Positions 21,466 to 30,575 of a stretch of 64,000 nucleotides of DNA are shown piece after piece (position 1 is the stretch's first letter; each line of letters opens with the position of its first letter). Made by a program: the position numbers and the translations under genes. The notes under the pieces were generated by a model that saw only the letters and a list, made by a program, of their open reading frames with translations, had not been told where the DNA came from and searched no databases. This DNA is from Dyella sp. SG609 (lineage in GTDB: Bacteria; Pseudomonadota; Gammaproteobacteria; Xanthomonadales; Rhodanobacteraceae): the NCBI RefSeq assembly GCF_012275375.1, contig NZ_JAAZQJ010000001.1:310001-374000 (forward strand), in the 5' to 3' direction.

Positions 21466-23154
21466 TCAGCGCCCCGCGCTGAAGCACAGGCGGCCGGCGC
21501 AGGCCTGGTTCGGCTGCTGCTGCAGCTGCTGGGTGCGGCCGTCCGGGTTGTCTTCGGTCTGCACGCGGCGCTTGCGCAGCTCCATCACCAGCGGAGTGAG
21601 GTCGGCGATGCGGGCCTGGATGCGGGCGCGGGCGTAGTAGTCCAGGTCCTGGCGCTTGAGCAGGCGCTTGAGCTGTTCCATGGCGTCGAACGGGCGGCCG
21701 GACAGATAGCTGGCGTCGGCATAGGCCTCGCCCGCGCGGATCGCCTCACCGGCTTTCTCGCTGGCGCGGGCGTAGCTGCGGTAGAGCTCGGGCTCGTCGG
21801 CGTTGTCCAGCATCGGGCGCAGCATGTCGGCGGCCTGCACGGCATCCGCATGGCTGCCGCCTTCGGTGAGCGCATGCGCATAGCCCAGCGCGATGGCGCG
21901 GTTGCGCGGCGACTGCCCGTTGAGCGTGGCATACATCGCCAGCGCCTCGCCGCGCTGGCCGGACTGCAGTTTCGCGTCGGCCATGGCCAGCTGCACGATC
22001 TGGTTGTCCGGATGGTTCTTCAGCAGCGGCTGCAGTTCCTCCACCGCCTTGGCGCCGCGGCCACTGCGGGTAAGCGCGAGCGCATAGCCGTAGTGGTTGG
22101 CCGGCGTGTTGAATTCCTGGTGCTTGTCCAGGTTGTTCGCGTAGTAGGTGCTGAGCGGCAGCGCGTCGCCGGACAGCACGCGCACGCGCTCGCGCATCAG
22201 CGCATAGGTGTCCAGGCCGTCCTTCTGCCCGCGCGCGCCGGCCAGCACGGTCGGGTCTTTCACGTAGGCGATCGGCGCGGTGCTTTTTTCCCACTGCGTC
22301 TTGGTGAGCGTGGGCGCGGTGGGACGCAGCTTCTGCTGCGCGGCCAGGGCGTCGGCGCGCGACTTGGCGTCGCTGATGCGCGACAGCGTCACCGGGTGGG
22401 TCTGCAGCAGTTCGGGCACGTCGCGGTCGCCGCCCGCGCCGGCGCGCAGGGTGTCCTGCATGCGCTCGAAGAAGGTGGCCATGGCGTTGGGATCGTAGCC
22501 GGCGTTGGACAGCGTCTGGATGCCGGCGCGGTCGGCCTCGACCTCGTCCTTGCGGGTGAAGTTGATCTGCCGCTGCAGCATCAGGCCCTGGCCGCCCATC
22601 AGCACCGCGCCGGCGGCGTCGCCGGCATGCGCGCCGGCGCCGGCGGCGATCGCGCCCAGCAGCACCAGGGCCATCAGCGGCGCATCTTTTTTCGAGGACT
22701 CGAACGCGCGCTGCAGGTGGTTCTGCGTGATGTGGCCGATCTCGTGCGCGATCACGCCGGCCAGTTCGCTTTCGCTGTTGGTGATGTCGATCAGGCCCGA
22801 GTTCACCGCGATATAGCCGCCGGGGGCGGCGAAGGCGTTGATCACGTCCTCCTTCACGATGAAGAAGGAGAAGTGGTCCTTGGGCTTGTCGCTGGCGGCG
22901 ACCAGGCGGTAGCCGAGGTCGTTGATGTAGTCGTCGAGCAAGGCGTCGTCGACCACCATGTCCATCGAACGCATCTGGCGCAGCATGGCGGCGCCGTATT
23001 CCTGCGCCTCCTGCGGGGAGACCAGGGCGTTGGCGGAACTGCCCAGGTCCGGCAGGCGGACATTGGTGTCCTGGGCGCCCGCGCCGAAGCTCAGCAGGGC
23101 GCAGGCCAGGGCGGTCGCCAGACGGGTGGTAACGGTACGTGGTGCCATGCGCAT
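21466..23154 (-). CDS. bepA: BepA-like periplasmic M48 metalloprotease with TPR repeats
   Basis: A 562-residue exported zinc protease and chaperone resembling BepA/YfgC, which assists or degrades outer-membrane proteins such as LptD. A signal peptide covers about residues 1-27. The zinc site is VIAHEIGHITQNH, with the third ligand in EVEADRAGI. The second half contains tetratricopeptide repeats (HYGYALALTRSGRGAKAVEE and following). The length is somewhat greater than E. coli BepA (487) because of a longer C-terminal TPR part. Start 23154 or 23148 are both possible. Confidence 0.93.
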   Translation of the reverse strand: MRMAPRTVTTRLATALACALLSFGAGAQDTNVRLPDLGSSANALVSPQEAQEYGAAMLRQMRSMDMVVDDALLDDYINDLGYRLVAASDKPKDHFSFFIVKEDVINAFAAPGGYIAVNSGLIDITNSESELAGVIAHEIGHITQNHLQRAFESSKKDAPLMALVLLGAIAAGAGAHAGDAAGAVLMGGQGLMLQRQINFTRKDEVEADRAGIQTLSNAGYDPNAMATFFERMQDTLRAGAGGDRDVPELLQTHPVTLSRISDAKSRADALAAQQKLRPTAPTLTKTQWEKSTAPIAYVKDPTVLAGARGQKDGLDTYALMRERVRVLSGDALPLSTYYANNLDKHQEFNTPANHYGYALALTRSGRGAKAVEELQPLLKNHPDNQIVQLAMADAKLQSGQRGEALAMYATLNGQSPRNRAIALGYAHALTEGGSHADAVQAADMLRPMLDNADEPELYRSYARASEKAGEAIRAGEAYADASYLSGRPFDAMEQLKRLLKRQDLDYYARARIQARIADLTPLVMELRKRRVQTEDNPDGRTQQLQQQPNQACAGRLCFSAGR

Positions 23155-23279
23155 AGGTAGGTGACAATAGCACTTGTGACCGCGTCCCATGGGTCCGGTT
23201 CACCGTCTCAGGCGGCTTGTTTTCAGGGGCCATGGCCCCCAGTTAGGCCGCCATCGCCGTTTCTTTTCCGGAGTCCGTC

Positions 23280-23543
23280 GTGCCCAAGATCGAGGTCTAT
23301 TCGACCGGTTACTGCCCCTACTGCGTATCCGCCAAGAACCTGCTGAAATCCAAGGGACTGGAGTGGACCGAGGTGATGGTCGACACCGATCCGGCGCGCC
23401 GCGACGAAATGCTCCAGCGCAGCGGCGGCCGCCGCACGGTGCCGCAGATCTTCATCAACGACCAGCACGTCGGCGGCTTCGACGACCTGGTCGCCGCCGA
23501 CCGCAGCGGCAAGCTGGCCCAGCTGCTGGGGAGCGCGGCATGA
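23280..23543 (+). CDS. grxC: Glutaredoxin 3
   Basis: An 87-residue glutaredoxin reducing protein and glutathione disulfides. The dithiol active site CPYC is near residues 12-15, and the glutathione-binding TVPQIFIND and GGFDDL segments follow. GTG 23280 is the start, with GGAG 7 nt upstream. The stop overlaps the next gene (ATGA), indicating a two-gene redox operon. Confidence 0.97.
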   Translation: MPKIEVYSTGYCPYCVSAKNLLKSKGLEWTEVMVDTDPARRDEMLQRSGGRRTVPQIFINDQHVGGFDDLVAADRSGKLAQLLGSAA

Positions 23544-23917
23544 GCGACCATGACAACGGTGCGGACAAGAGCAAGGACCGCGTGGCCGAGTTCACCGCGT
23601 TCCGCCAGCGCATGAACGAACGCATCCTGGCCGAGGACAACCAGGTCGTGCGCCGCTTCTTCGCCCTGGACACGCAGACCTACAAGCCCGGCGCCCTGGA
23701 CGTCAAAACCAAGGAACTGCTCGGCCTGGTCGCCTCGATGGTGCTGCGCTGCGACGACTGCATCAGCTACCACGTGGCCCAGTGCAAGGAAGCCGGGGTC
23801 AGCCGCGAGGAATTCTTCGAGACCTTCAGCGTCGGCCTGGTGGTGGGCGGTTCCATCGTGATCCCGCACCTGCGCCGCGCGGTGGACTTCCTGGACCAGC
23901 TCGAAGGGCGGGAATAG
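23540..23917 (+). CDS. Carboxymuconolactone decarboxylase family protein (AhpD-like, CxxC)
   Basis: A 125-residue protein of the AhpD/CMD fold with a redox-active motif RCDDCISYHVAQCKEAG, matching CxxCxxxH of AhpD-type hydroperoxide-linked disulfide reductases. Coupling to glutaredoxin 3 by a 4-bp overlap supports a thiol-redox role instead of a decarboxylase one. The last codons (Gly-Arg-Glu-stop) run into a GGGAAT repeat, so the C terminus may have been set by repeat insertion. Confidence 0.88.
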   Translation: MSDHDNGADKSKDRVAEFTAFRQRMNERILAEDNQVVRRFFALDTQTYKPGALDVKTKELLGLVASMVLRCDDCISYHVAQCKEAGVSREEFFETFSVGLVVGGSIVIPHLRRAVDFLDQLEGRE

Positions 23918-24010
23918 GGAATCGGGAATAGAGAATAGGACGAGCCCGCCCCCCGACAAGCTGGCGGGGCGGCGTTTTTACCTATTCCCCATTCTCTATT
24001 CCCTAATCCC
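23909..24010. repeat. Inverted pair of GGGAATAGG-type repeats around a terminator
   Basis: The left arm (23909-23940) repeats GGGAATAGGGAATCGGGAATAG units, and the right arm (23981-24010) is its approximate inverse (CCTATTCCCCATTCTC). A G+C-rich hairpin sits between them. The same arrangement appears at 61581-61709 before obgE, so this is a dispersed family. Confidence 0.8.
23946..23979 (+). terminator. Rho-independent terminator after the grxC operon
   Basis: CCGCCCC (23946-23952) pairs with GGGGCGG (23966-23972), followed by CGTTTTT. It closes the grxC-CMD transcript. Confidence 0.7.
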
Positions 24011-24185
24011 GGCCCGGCTCCGGGCCACCATGCGAGTTTGCGAAATGCTCCGTACGAGGATTTGCAACGCCGCGGCGGGCGCCCGCACTGGCCGCTCCTG
24101 CCGGCATCGGGGATAATTCATAGGATTTTTCGGCCGGCCTTCCCCCGCCGCGCCGCCCGATTTCTTTCCTCCAAGGAGTTCCCCC

Positions 24186-25202
24186 ATGAGCAAGACCATC
24201 GCCGTAATCCCGGGTGACGGCATCGGCCCGGAGATCATGAAGGCGACGCTGCGCGTGCTCGACGCCCTGGACTGCGGCCTGTCCTACGAGTTCGTCGACG
24301 CCGGCATGGTGGCGCTGGAGAAGCACGGCGACCTGCTGCCCAAGGACACGCTGGACGCCATCGCCAGGCACAAGATCGCCCTGAAGGGCCCGCTGACCAC
24401 GCCGATCGGCGGCGGCTTCACCTCGATCAACGTCACCCTGCGCCGCCACTTCGACCTGTACGCCAACGTGCGTCCGGCGATCAGCTTCCCGGGCACCAAG
24501 GCGCGCTTCGAGAACATCGACATCATCACGGTGCGCGAGAACACCGAAGGCGCCTACCTGTCCGAAGGCCAGACCCTGTCCGAAGACGGCGAGGTCGCCA
24601 CCTCGATGGTGCGCAACACCCGCAAGGGCAGCACGCGCATCGTCAAGTACGCCTTCGAGATGGCGCGCCAGAAGGGCCGCAAGAAGATCACGGCCGTGCA
24701 CAAGGCCAACATCATGAAGACCAGCTCGGGCCTGTTCCTCAATGTGGCCCGCGAAGTGGCCAAGGAATATCCCGACATCGAGTTCAACGAGATGATCGTG
24801 GACAACACCTGCATGCAGCTGGTGATGAGGCCCGAGCAGTTCGACGTGATCGTCACCACCAACCTGTTCGGCGACATCCTGTCCGACCTGTGCGCCGGCC
24901 TGGTCGGCGGCCTGGGCCTGGCCCCGGGCGACAACATCGGCGCGGGCGCGGCGATTTTCGAGGCCGTGCACGGCTCGGCGCCGGACATCGCCGGCAAGGG
25001 CGTCGCCAACCCCTGCGCGCTGCTGCTGGCGGCGGCGGACATGCTCGACCACCTGGGCATGGCGGAGAAGGGCAACAAGGTGCGCGCGGCCATCCGCGAC
25101 ACCCTGACCAACGACCGCGACGCCGTCACCCCGGACCTGGGCGGCAAGGGCAATACCGACAGCTTCGGCGACGCCATCGTCAAGCGCGTCAAAGCGGCCT
25201 GA
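24186..25202 (+). CDS. NAD-dependent isocitrate dehydrogenase
   Basis: A 338-residue member of the isocitrate/isopropylmalate dehydrogenase family, close to the short NAD-linked IDH type that converts isocitrate to 2-oxoglutarate. Diagnostic parts are GDGIGPEIM near residue 10, SINVTLRRHFDLYANVRP in the substrate loop (Ser instead of the Glu/Leu of IPMDH), KANIMKTSSG, NLFGDILSDL and the nucleotide-binding HGSAPDIAGKGVANP. AAGGAG lies 7 nt before the ATG. A homoisocitrate or other specificity cannot be excluded by eye. Confidence 0.93.
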   Translation: MSKTIAVIPGDGIGPEIMKATLRVLDALDCGLSYEFVDAGMVALEKHGDLLPKDTLDAIARHKIALKGPLTTPIGGGFTSINVTLRRHFDLYANVRPAISFPGTKARFENIDIITVRENTEGAYLSEGQTLSEDGEVATSMVRNTRKGSTRIVKYAFEMARQKGRKKITAVHKANIMKTSSGLFLNVAREVAKEYPDIEFNEMIVDNTCMQLVMRPEQFDVIVTTNLFGDILSDLCAGLVGGLGLAPGDNIGAGAAIFEAVHGSAPDIAGKGVANPCALLLAAADMLDHLGMAEKGNKVRAAIRDTLTNDRDAVTPDLGGKGNTDSFGDAIVKRVKAA

Positions 25203-25220
25203 GTTTTCCGCCGTTTCACG

Positions 25221-25252
25221 AAAAAGCCGCGGCGTTTGCCGCGGCTTTTTTC
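25221..25252 (+). terminator. Rho-independent terminator of isocitrate dehydrogenase
   Basis: AAAAAGCCGCGGC-GTTT-GCCGCGGCTTTTTT, a 13-bp stem with a T tract immediately downstream of the gene. Confidence 0.92.
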
Positions 25253-25260
25253 TTTTCTGC

Positions 25261-25384
25261 CGTCATTCCGGCGCAGGCTGGAATCCAGTAACGATGCCAC
25301 ACGATTATCGCGAAAGCGCTGGGTGGTTTTCCGCTTCTATTGCGGCGCTTTCACCACTGGATTCCGGCCTGCGCCGGCATGACG
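25261..25384. repeat. Empty inverted pair of the CGTCATTCCGG repeat
   Basis: CGTCATTCCGGCGCAGGCTG and the rest of the 28-bp unit (25261-25288) face an inverted copy (25357-25384) across 68 bp with no gene. It belongs to the same family as 28663-29025 and 56218-56353. Each unit is itself a palindrome around CCGGCGCAGGCCGG. Confidence 0.85.
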
Positions 25385-25392
25385 AGCCCTGC

Positions 25393-25851
25393 TCAGCCGA
25401 ACATCCCCGGCTGGTAATCCCCGCCCGCCGTATGCGCCGCCAGGTTGATGCGGTTCCAGCTGTTGATCAGCGTGACCAGCAAGGTCAGGTCGACCAGCTC
25501 CTTCTCGTTGAACAGCTGGCTGGTCTGCTGGTACAGCGCGTCCGGCACCGAGTCGCCGGGCACCAGGCGGGTCAGCGCCTCGGCCCAGGCCAGAGCCGCG
25601 CGTTCGCGTTCGCTGTAGCACGCCGCTTCGCGCCAGCCGGCCAGCAGGTACAGGCGCTGCTCGGTTTCGCCGGCGGCGCGCGCGTCCTTGGTGTGCATGT
25701 CCAGGCAGTAGCAGCAGCCGTTGATTTGCGAAACGCGGGTCAGCACCAGTTCGATCATGGCCGGCTCCAGGCCGCCGGACTTGAGGTTCTTGCTCAGCAC
25801 GAACAGCGGCTGCAGCGACTTGAAGTGATGGGCGATATTGAAGCGGGACAT
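25393..25851 (-). CDS. Carboxymuconolactone decarboxylase/AhpD-family protein of an ECF41 locus
   Basis: A 152-residue alkylhydroperoxidase-like protein with the motif CCYCLDMHTKDARAAGE, giving CxxCxxxH. AGGAAA lies 7 nt before ATG 25851. It follows the sigma factor gene by 40 nt on the same strand. ECF41-type sigma factors characteristically control a neighbouring CMD, oxidoreductase or epimerase gene, so this is the probable target. Confidence 0.9.
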   Translation of the reverse strand: MSRFNIAHHFKSLQPLFVLSKNLKSGGLEPAMIELVLTRVSQINGCCYCLDMHTKDARAAGETEQRLYLLAGWREAACYSERERAALAWAEALTRLVPGDSVPDALYQQTSQLFNEKELVDLTLLVTLINSWNRINLAAHTAGGDYQPGMFG

Positions 25852-25891
25852 GGCGGTTTCCTTGAAAGGGAACGGCCGCAATGGCCGCTCT

Positions 25892-26791
25892 TCAATGCAA
25901 GGACGCAGACGCCGCGCGTTTCGTGACCGCTTCCAGCCGCGCGAGTTTTTCCGGATGGCGGATCGAGTGAATCGCGGTGATCCGCTCGCCATCGCACTCC
26001 ACCCACAGCGCGGAAGTGAGGCGGCCGCCGGTCCAGATCAGCAACGCCGGCGCGCCATTGAGCTGGCTCAGCTGGCGCACGGTTTCCGGGCCGCCGGAAT
26101 GCAGCGCGATCTGGCGATACAGCCGCGCCACGCGATCCTGCCCGTACAGCGGACGCAGCACCGCGCGCACCACGCCGCCGCCGTCGGAGATATGCACGGC
26201 GTCCTCGGCGAACAGCGCGCGCAGCGAATCGAGATCCGGGCGGTCCATCGCGGCGAGGAAGCGCTGCAGCATGCGCTGCTGCATCGAATGGTCCACGTTG
26301 AAGCGCGGGCGTCCTTCGCGCAGCCGCGTCTTCGCGCGATGCACGCGCTGGCGGCAGGCGTCCTCGGCGATGCCCAGGATGGCGGCGGCCTCGGCGTGGC
26401 TGTAGTCGAACACTTCCTTCAGCAGAAACGCCGCGCGTTCCTCGGGGCTGAGCCGCTCGAGCAGCAGCAGGAACGAAAGGCTCAGCGTCTCGGCGCGTTC
26501 GAGCTGTTCCGATGGCGCTTCGTCCATCGGTTCGAGCGGCTCGGGCAGCCAGGGGCCGGTGTAGTGCTCGCGCTCGGTCTTGGCGCGGCGCAGGCGGTCC
26601 AGGGCGAGGCGGGTGGTGACGGTGACCAGCCAGGCTTCCGGGTCGTCCAGGGTGGAGGTGTCCTGCTCGTGCCAGCGCAGCCAGGCGTCGTGCAGCACGT
26701 CTTCGGCATCGGCCGGGCGGCCGAGCATGCGGTAGGCCAGGCCGAACAGGCGCTGGCGATGCTGCTGGAACAAGGCGGTCTGCGGGTCCAT
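25892..26791 (-). CDS. sigJ: ECF41-type sigma factor (SigJ-like) with SnoaL-like C-terminal domain
   Basis: A 299-residue sigma factor. Region 2 is near residues 10-75 (AEDVLHDAWLRW, LALDRLRRAKTER). Region 4 is near 110-165 (LSPEERAAFLLKEVFDYSH). A C-terminal domain of about 120 residues with a SnoaL/NTF2-like pattern (RFLAAMDRPDLDSLRALFAE) follows. In the ECF41 family this extension replaces a separate anti-sigma factor. No anti-sigma gene is present. The partner CMD gene is directly downstream. Confidence 0.92.
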   Translation of the reverse strand: MDPQTALFQQHRQRLFGLAYRMLGRPADAEDVLHDAWLRWHEQDTSTLDDPEAWLVTVTTRLALDRLRRAKTEREHYTGPWLPEPLEPMDEAPSEQLERAETLSLSFLLLLERLSPEERAAFLLKEVFDYSHAEAAAILGIAEDACRQRVHRAKTRLREGRPRFNVDHSMQQRMLQRFLAAMDRPDLDSLRALFAEDAVHISDGGGVVRAVLRPLYGQDRVARLYRQIALHSGGPETVRQLSQLNGAPALLIWTGGRLTSALWVECDGERITAIHSIRHPEKLARLEAVTKRAASASLH

Positions 26792-26853
26792 GGGCGGCTC
26801 CTGAGCGTGGATGACAAGGCCAGGACGCGCCAGGCGGGCGGAACGTGACCGCC

Positions 26854-27798
26854 TCAGCGGAAGAACGGATACGGGGCCAGGAACACCAGCCAGATCATCA
26901 GCACGATGCCGATGTATTTCAGCACCCGGAACAGCCGGGGGCTGCGCTTCTTGAAGGCCCGGCTGCGTTCGCGCGAGCGCTGGTTGAGCGCGAACATGCG
27001 ATTGACGAAGCCGGTCTTCTCCTCCGGCGATTCGGTATTGGGCGAAGCGGTGATCTTGCCCATGAAGGCGCCGACGCGGCGATTGACCGCGGTCATCAGG
27101 CGCGTGCGCAGCGGGCGCTCGACGTCGGCGAACAGGATCACGCGGGTCTGGTCGGTGCGGTTCTCGGCCCAGTGCACGTAGGTTTCGTCGAACACCACGT
27201 CCTTGCCGTCGCCCCAGGCGTGGATCTCGCCGTCGACGAAGATGCGGCAGTCCTCGGAGTTGGGCGTGATGAGACCCAGGTGATAGCGCAGCGAACCGGC
27301 GAACGGATCGCGGTGCGGATTGAGCTTGCTGCCCGGCGGCAGCAGGGCGAACATCGCCGCCTTCACGCTGGGAATGGCGTTGAGCAGCTTCACCGTCTCC
27401 GGGCACAGCGCCTCGGCCGAGGCCAGCGGCTCGCCGTACCACTTCAGGTAAAAGCGCTTCCAGCCCTGCTTGAAGAAGCTGTTGAAGCTGGCGTCGTTGT
27501 GCTTTTCCGCGGCACGGATAAAGCCCTCGTCGAACAGGTGCATGGCTTCTTCGCGGATGACCTGCCAGTTCGCCTGCAGCAGGTCCAGCTGGGGGAAGCC
27601 GCGGCGGTCCAGGATCGGCCGCGCCGGCACCGCCGAGAAGGTGTACATCAGCAGGTTGTACGGCGCGAAGATCGCCGAATGGTCGACCAGCTGCCGGTCG
27701 AAGCGCAGGCGCGAGCGGCCGCGCAGATGCACCGCGAGCACGCACAGCGCGAACACGGCGAAGATGAGCAGCAGGATCAGGCGCGGAGCGAGGATCAT
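26854..27798 (-). CDS. Aspartyl/asparaginyl beta-hydroxylase-family protein (LpxO-like)
   Basis: A 314-residue Fe(II)/2-oxoglutarate dioxygenase with membrane segments at the N terminus (about 3-24) and C terminus (about 293-312). The iron ligands fit HxD in LNPHRDPF and a distal His in TYVHWAENRTDQTRVI. Length and topology resemble LpxO, which 2-hydroxylates a secondary acyl chain of lipid A. The substrate is inferred from family resemblance only. It is not clearly in an operon with its neighbours. Confidence 0.87.
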   Translation of the reverse strand: MILAPRLILLLIFAVFALCVLAVHLRGRSRLRFDRQLVDHSAIFAPYNLLMYTFSAVPARPILDRRGFPQLDLLQANWQVIREEAMHLFDEGFIRAAEKHNDASFNSFFKQGWKRFYLKWYGEPLASAEALCPETVKLLNAIPSVKAAMFALLPPGSKLNPHRDPFAGSLRYHLGLITPNSEDCRIFVDGEIHAWGDGKDVVFDETYVHWAENRTDQTRVILFADVERPLRTRLMTAVNRRVGAFMGKITASPNTESPEEKTGFVNRMFALNQRSRERSRAFKKRSPRLFRVLKYIGIVLMIWLVFLAPYPFFR

Positions 27799-27865
27799 GT
27801 CGTGGGCGGCGAAGGCGGAAAGACCAGCCGCCATTCTACTCCCAAGCCTGCCGCCGCCTTGAGGC

Positions 27866-28651
<786 letters not shown>

Positions 28652-28662
28652 GTTTTTTTGCT

Positions 28663-29025
28663 CGTCATTCCGGCGCAGGCCGGAATCCAGTTACAGCAAC
28701 GCTGGGTAAAGGTCGTTCCATTCAGGGTTTTCGCCTTCGATAAGGCGAATCTTCCACTGCCGCTTCCAGTTCTTCAGGGCTTTCTCGCGGAGGATGGCCG
28801 ACTCCATGGTCTCGTGCAGTTCGTACCACACGAGATCATGGGTGTCGTATCGCCTGGAGAAACCATCGACCACGCCATGTTTATGCTGCCATACGCGCTT
28901 CAGGAGGTCGCTGGTCACGCCTGTGTAGAGGGTGCCGTTGTGTCCGCTGGAGAGCATGTAGACGCAGGGTTGTCGCCTGTCCATGGCGTGGTCGCTACTG
29001 GATTCCGGCCTACGCCGGAATGACG
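28663..29025. mobile_element. Palindromic-repeat cassette carrying a GIY-YIG gene
   Basis: A 28-bp palindromic unit (28663-28690) and its inverted copy (28998-29025) bracket a single gene with almost no spare DNA. The left unit ends directly against the stop codon, and the right one lies 13 bp before the start codon. Two gene-less pairs of the same unit in the same orientation occur at 25261-25384 and 56218-56353. This suggests a full element and two deletion derivatives. Mobility is inferred, not shown. Confidence 0.6.
28691..28984 (-). CDS. GIY-YIG nuclease family protein
   Basis: A 97-residue single-domain GIY-YIG protein of the YhbQ/UPF0213 type. The two signature strands are CVYML and LYTGVT, separated by 10 residues. 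The catalytic Arg lies in SDLLKRVWQHK, and the metal-binding Glu lies in LHETMESAILREKALKNWKR. It begins at ATG 28984. The gene is tightly enclosed by inverted repeat units, which suggests that the nuclease acts on or moves with those repeats. A DNA-repair or housekeeping role is the alternative. Confidence 0.9.
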   Translation of the reverse strand: MDRRQPCVYMLSSGHNGTLYTGVTSDLLKRVWQHKHGVVDGFSRRYDTHDLVWYELHETMESAILREKALKNWKRQWKIRLIEGENPEWNDLYPALL

Positions 29026-29050
29026 GTGAAGGGGTGAGGTTGCTCTAATT

Positions 29051-30430
29051 CTACAAAGCCTCCGAGGCGAAATCCGCCAGCCGCGAACGCTCGCCGCGCC
29101 GCAAGGTGATATGCGCCGAATGTTCCCATCCCTTGAAGCGATCCACCGCGTAAGTCAGGCCGGAGGTCGTTTCGGTGAGGTAGGGCGTGTCGATCTGCTC
29201 CACGTTGCCCAGGCAGACGATCTTGGTGCCGGGGCCGGCGCGGGTGATCAGGGTTTTCATCTGCTTCGGCGTGAGGTTCTGCGCCTCGTCGATGATCAGG
29301 TAGCGCGACAGGAAGGTGCGGCCGCGCATGAAGTTCAGCGAGCGGATCTTGATGCGCGAGGCGAGCAGGTCGTTGGTGGCCTGGCGGCCCCAGCTGCCGC
29401 CTTCCTCGGGGTTGGCGAGCACTTCGAGGTTGTCGGTGAGCGCGCCCATCCACGGCGTCATCTTTTCTTCCTCGGTGCCGGGCAGGAAGCCGATGTCCTC
29501 GCCGACCGAGACCGTGGCGCGGGTCATGATGATCTCGCGGTAGCGCTGCTGGTCCATCACCTGGGCCAGGCCGGCGGCCAGCGCGAGCAAGGTCTTGCCG
29601 GTGCCGGCGGTGCCGAGCAGGGTGACGAAGTCGACGTCCGGATCCATCAGCACGTTGAGCGCGAAGTTCTGCTCGCGGTTGCGCGCCGCGATGCCCCACA
29701 CGGCATGGTTGGCATGGCTGTGGTCGTCCAGCAGCACCAGGGTGGCTTCTTCCTCGTCGACGTGCAGCACGCGCAGCTCGACGCTGTTGTCGCCGGGCAG
29801 GAACAGGCACTGGTTCGGATGCCAGTCCTCGTCGTCGCGGCGCTTGACCTTGTAGAAGGTGCGGCCGCGCTCGTTCCACGACTGCACTTCGGGGTGGCGG
29901 TCCCAGAAGTCCTCGGTCAGTTCGGTGGAGCCGGTGTAGAGCAGGGCGAAATCGTCGAGCGCGCGGTCGTTCTCGTAGTCCTCCGCATCGATGCCGTAGA
30001 TCTTGGCCTTGATGCGCAGGTTGATGTCCTTGCTGACCAGGATCACCGCGCGGTCGGGATTCTGGTCGCGCAGCTCGATCACCGCGGCCAGGATCAGGTT
30101 GTCGGCCTTGCCGTGGCCGTTGGTGGCGCGCTGCTGGAAATACAGTCGGCCCACCGTGTTGTTGCGTTTGAGCTTGATGCCCTGCGGGCTGCTCAATTCC
30201 AGCCCGTTGCTGATGCCGTGGCCATTGCCGCGCTCGATCAGCTCGTTGAGGAAGCGGCTGACCTGGCGGCCGTTGCGCGAGACTTCCGAGCCGCCTTTCT
30301 TCTTTTCGTCCAGCTCCTCCAGCACCGTCATGGGGATGAACACGTCGTGCTCCTCGAAGCGGAACAGCGACGTGGGATCGTGCAGCAGAACATTGGTATC
30401 GAGAGCGTAAATGCGCTTGCTTCCGGTCAT
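29051..30430 (-). CDS. PIN domain-PhoH family ATPase
   Basis: A 459-residue protein combining an N-terminal PIN ribonuclease domain (about residues 5-140, YALDTNVLLHDP with acidic residues further on) and a C-terminal PhoH ATPase (Walker A LLGTAGTGKTLLALA near 270, Walker B YLIIDEAQNLT). PhoH2-type proteins of this layout act as RNA helicase/ribonucleases. ATG 30430 is taken because it immediately precedes the PIN motif. It stands alone between the GIY-YIG cassette and bcp. Confidence 0.93.
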   Translation of the reverse strand: MTGSKRIYALDTNVLLHDPTSLFRFEEHDVFIPMTVLEELDEKKKGGSEVSRNGRQVSRFLNELIERGNGHGISNGLELSSPQGIKLKRNNTVGRLYFQQRATNGHGKADNLILAAVIELRDQNPDRAVILVSKDINLRIKAKIYGIDAEDYENDRALDDFALLYTGSTELTEDFWDRHPEVQSWNERGRTFYKVKRRDDEDWHPNQCLFLPGDNSVELRVLHVDEEEATLVLLDDHSHANHAVWGIAARNREQNFALNVLMDPDVDFVTLLGTAGTGKTLLALAAGLAQVMDQQRYREIIMTRATVSVGEDIGFLPGTEEEKMTPWMGALTDNLEVLANPEEGGSWGRQATNDLLASRIKIRSLNFMRGRTFLSRYLIIDEAQNLTPKQMKTLITRAGPGTKIVCLGNVEQIDTPYLTETTSGLTYAVDRFKGWEHSAHITLRRGERSRLADFASEAL

Positions 30431-30575
30431 ACGGAAGTTGCCTCGCTGGCGTGCTGGTTGAGAAAACGCGGCATGCGGGATGCCGTGGGAATCCGGCCCC
30501 GCGGGCCGGAACATGCGCGTCCGTGCCGCCTGCGCGGTGAGCGCCGACGGGACGGAGCGGATAGGTCGGAAGGGT

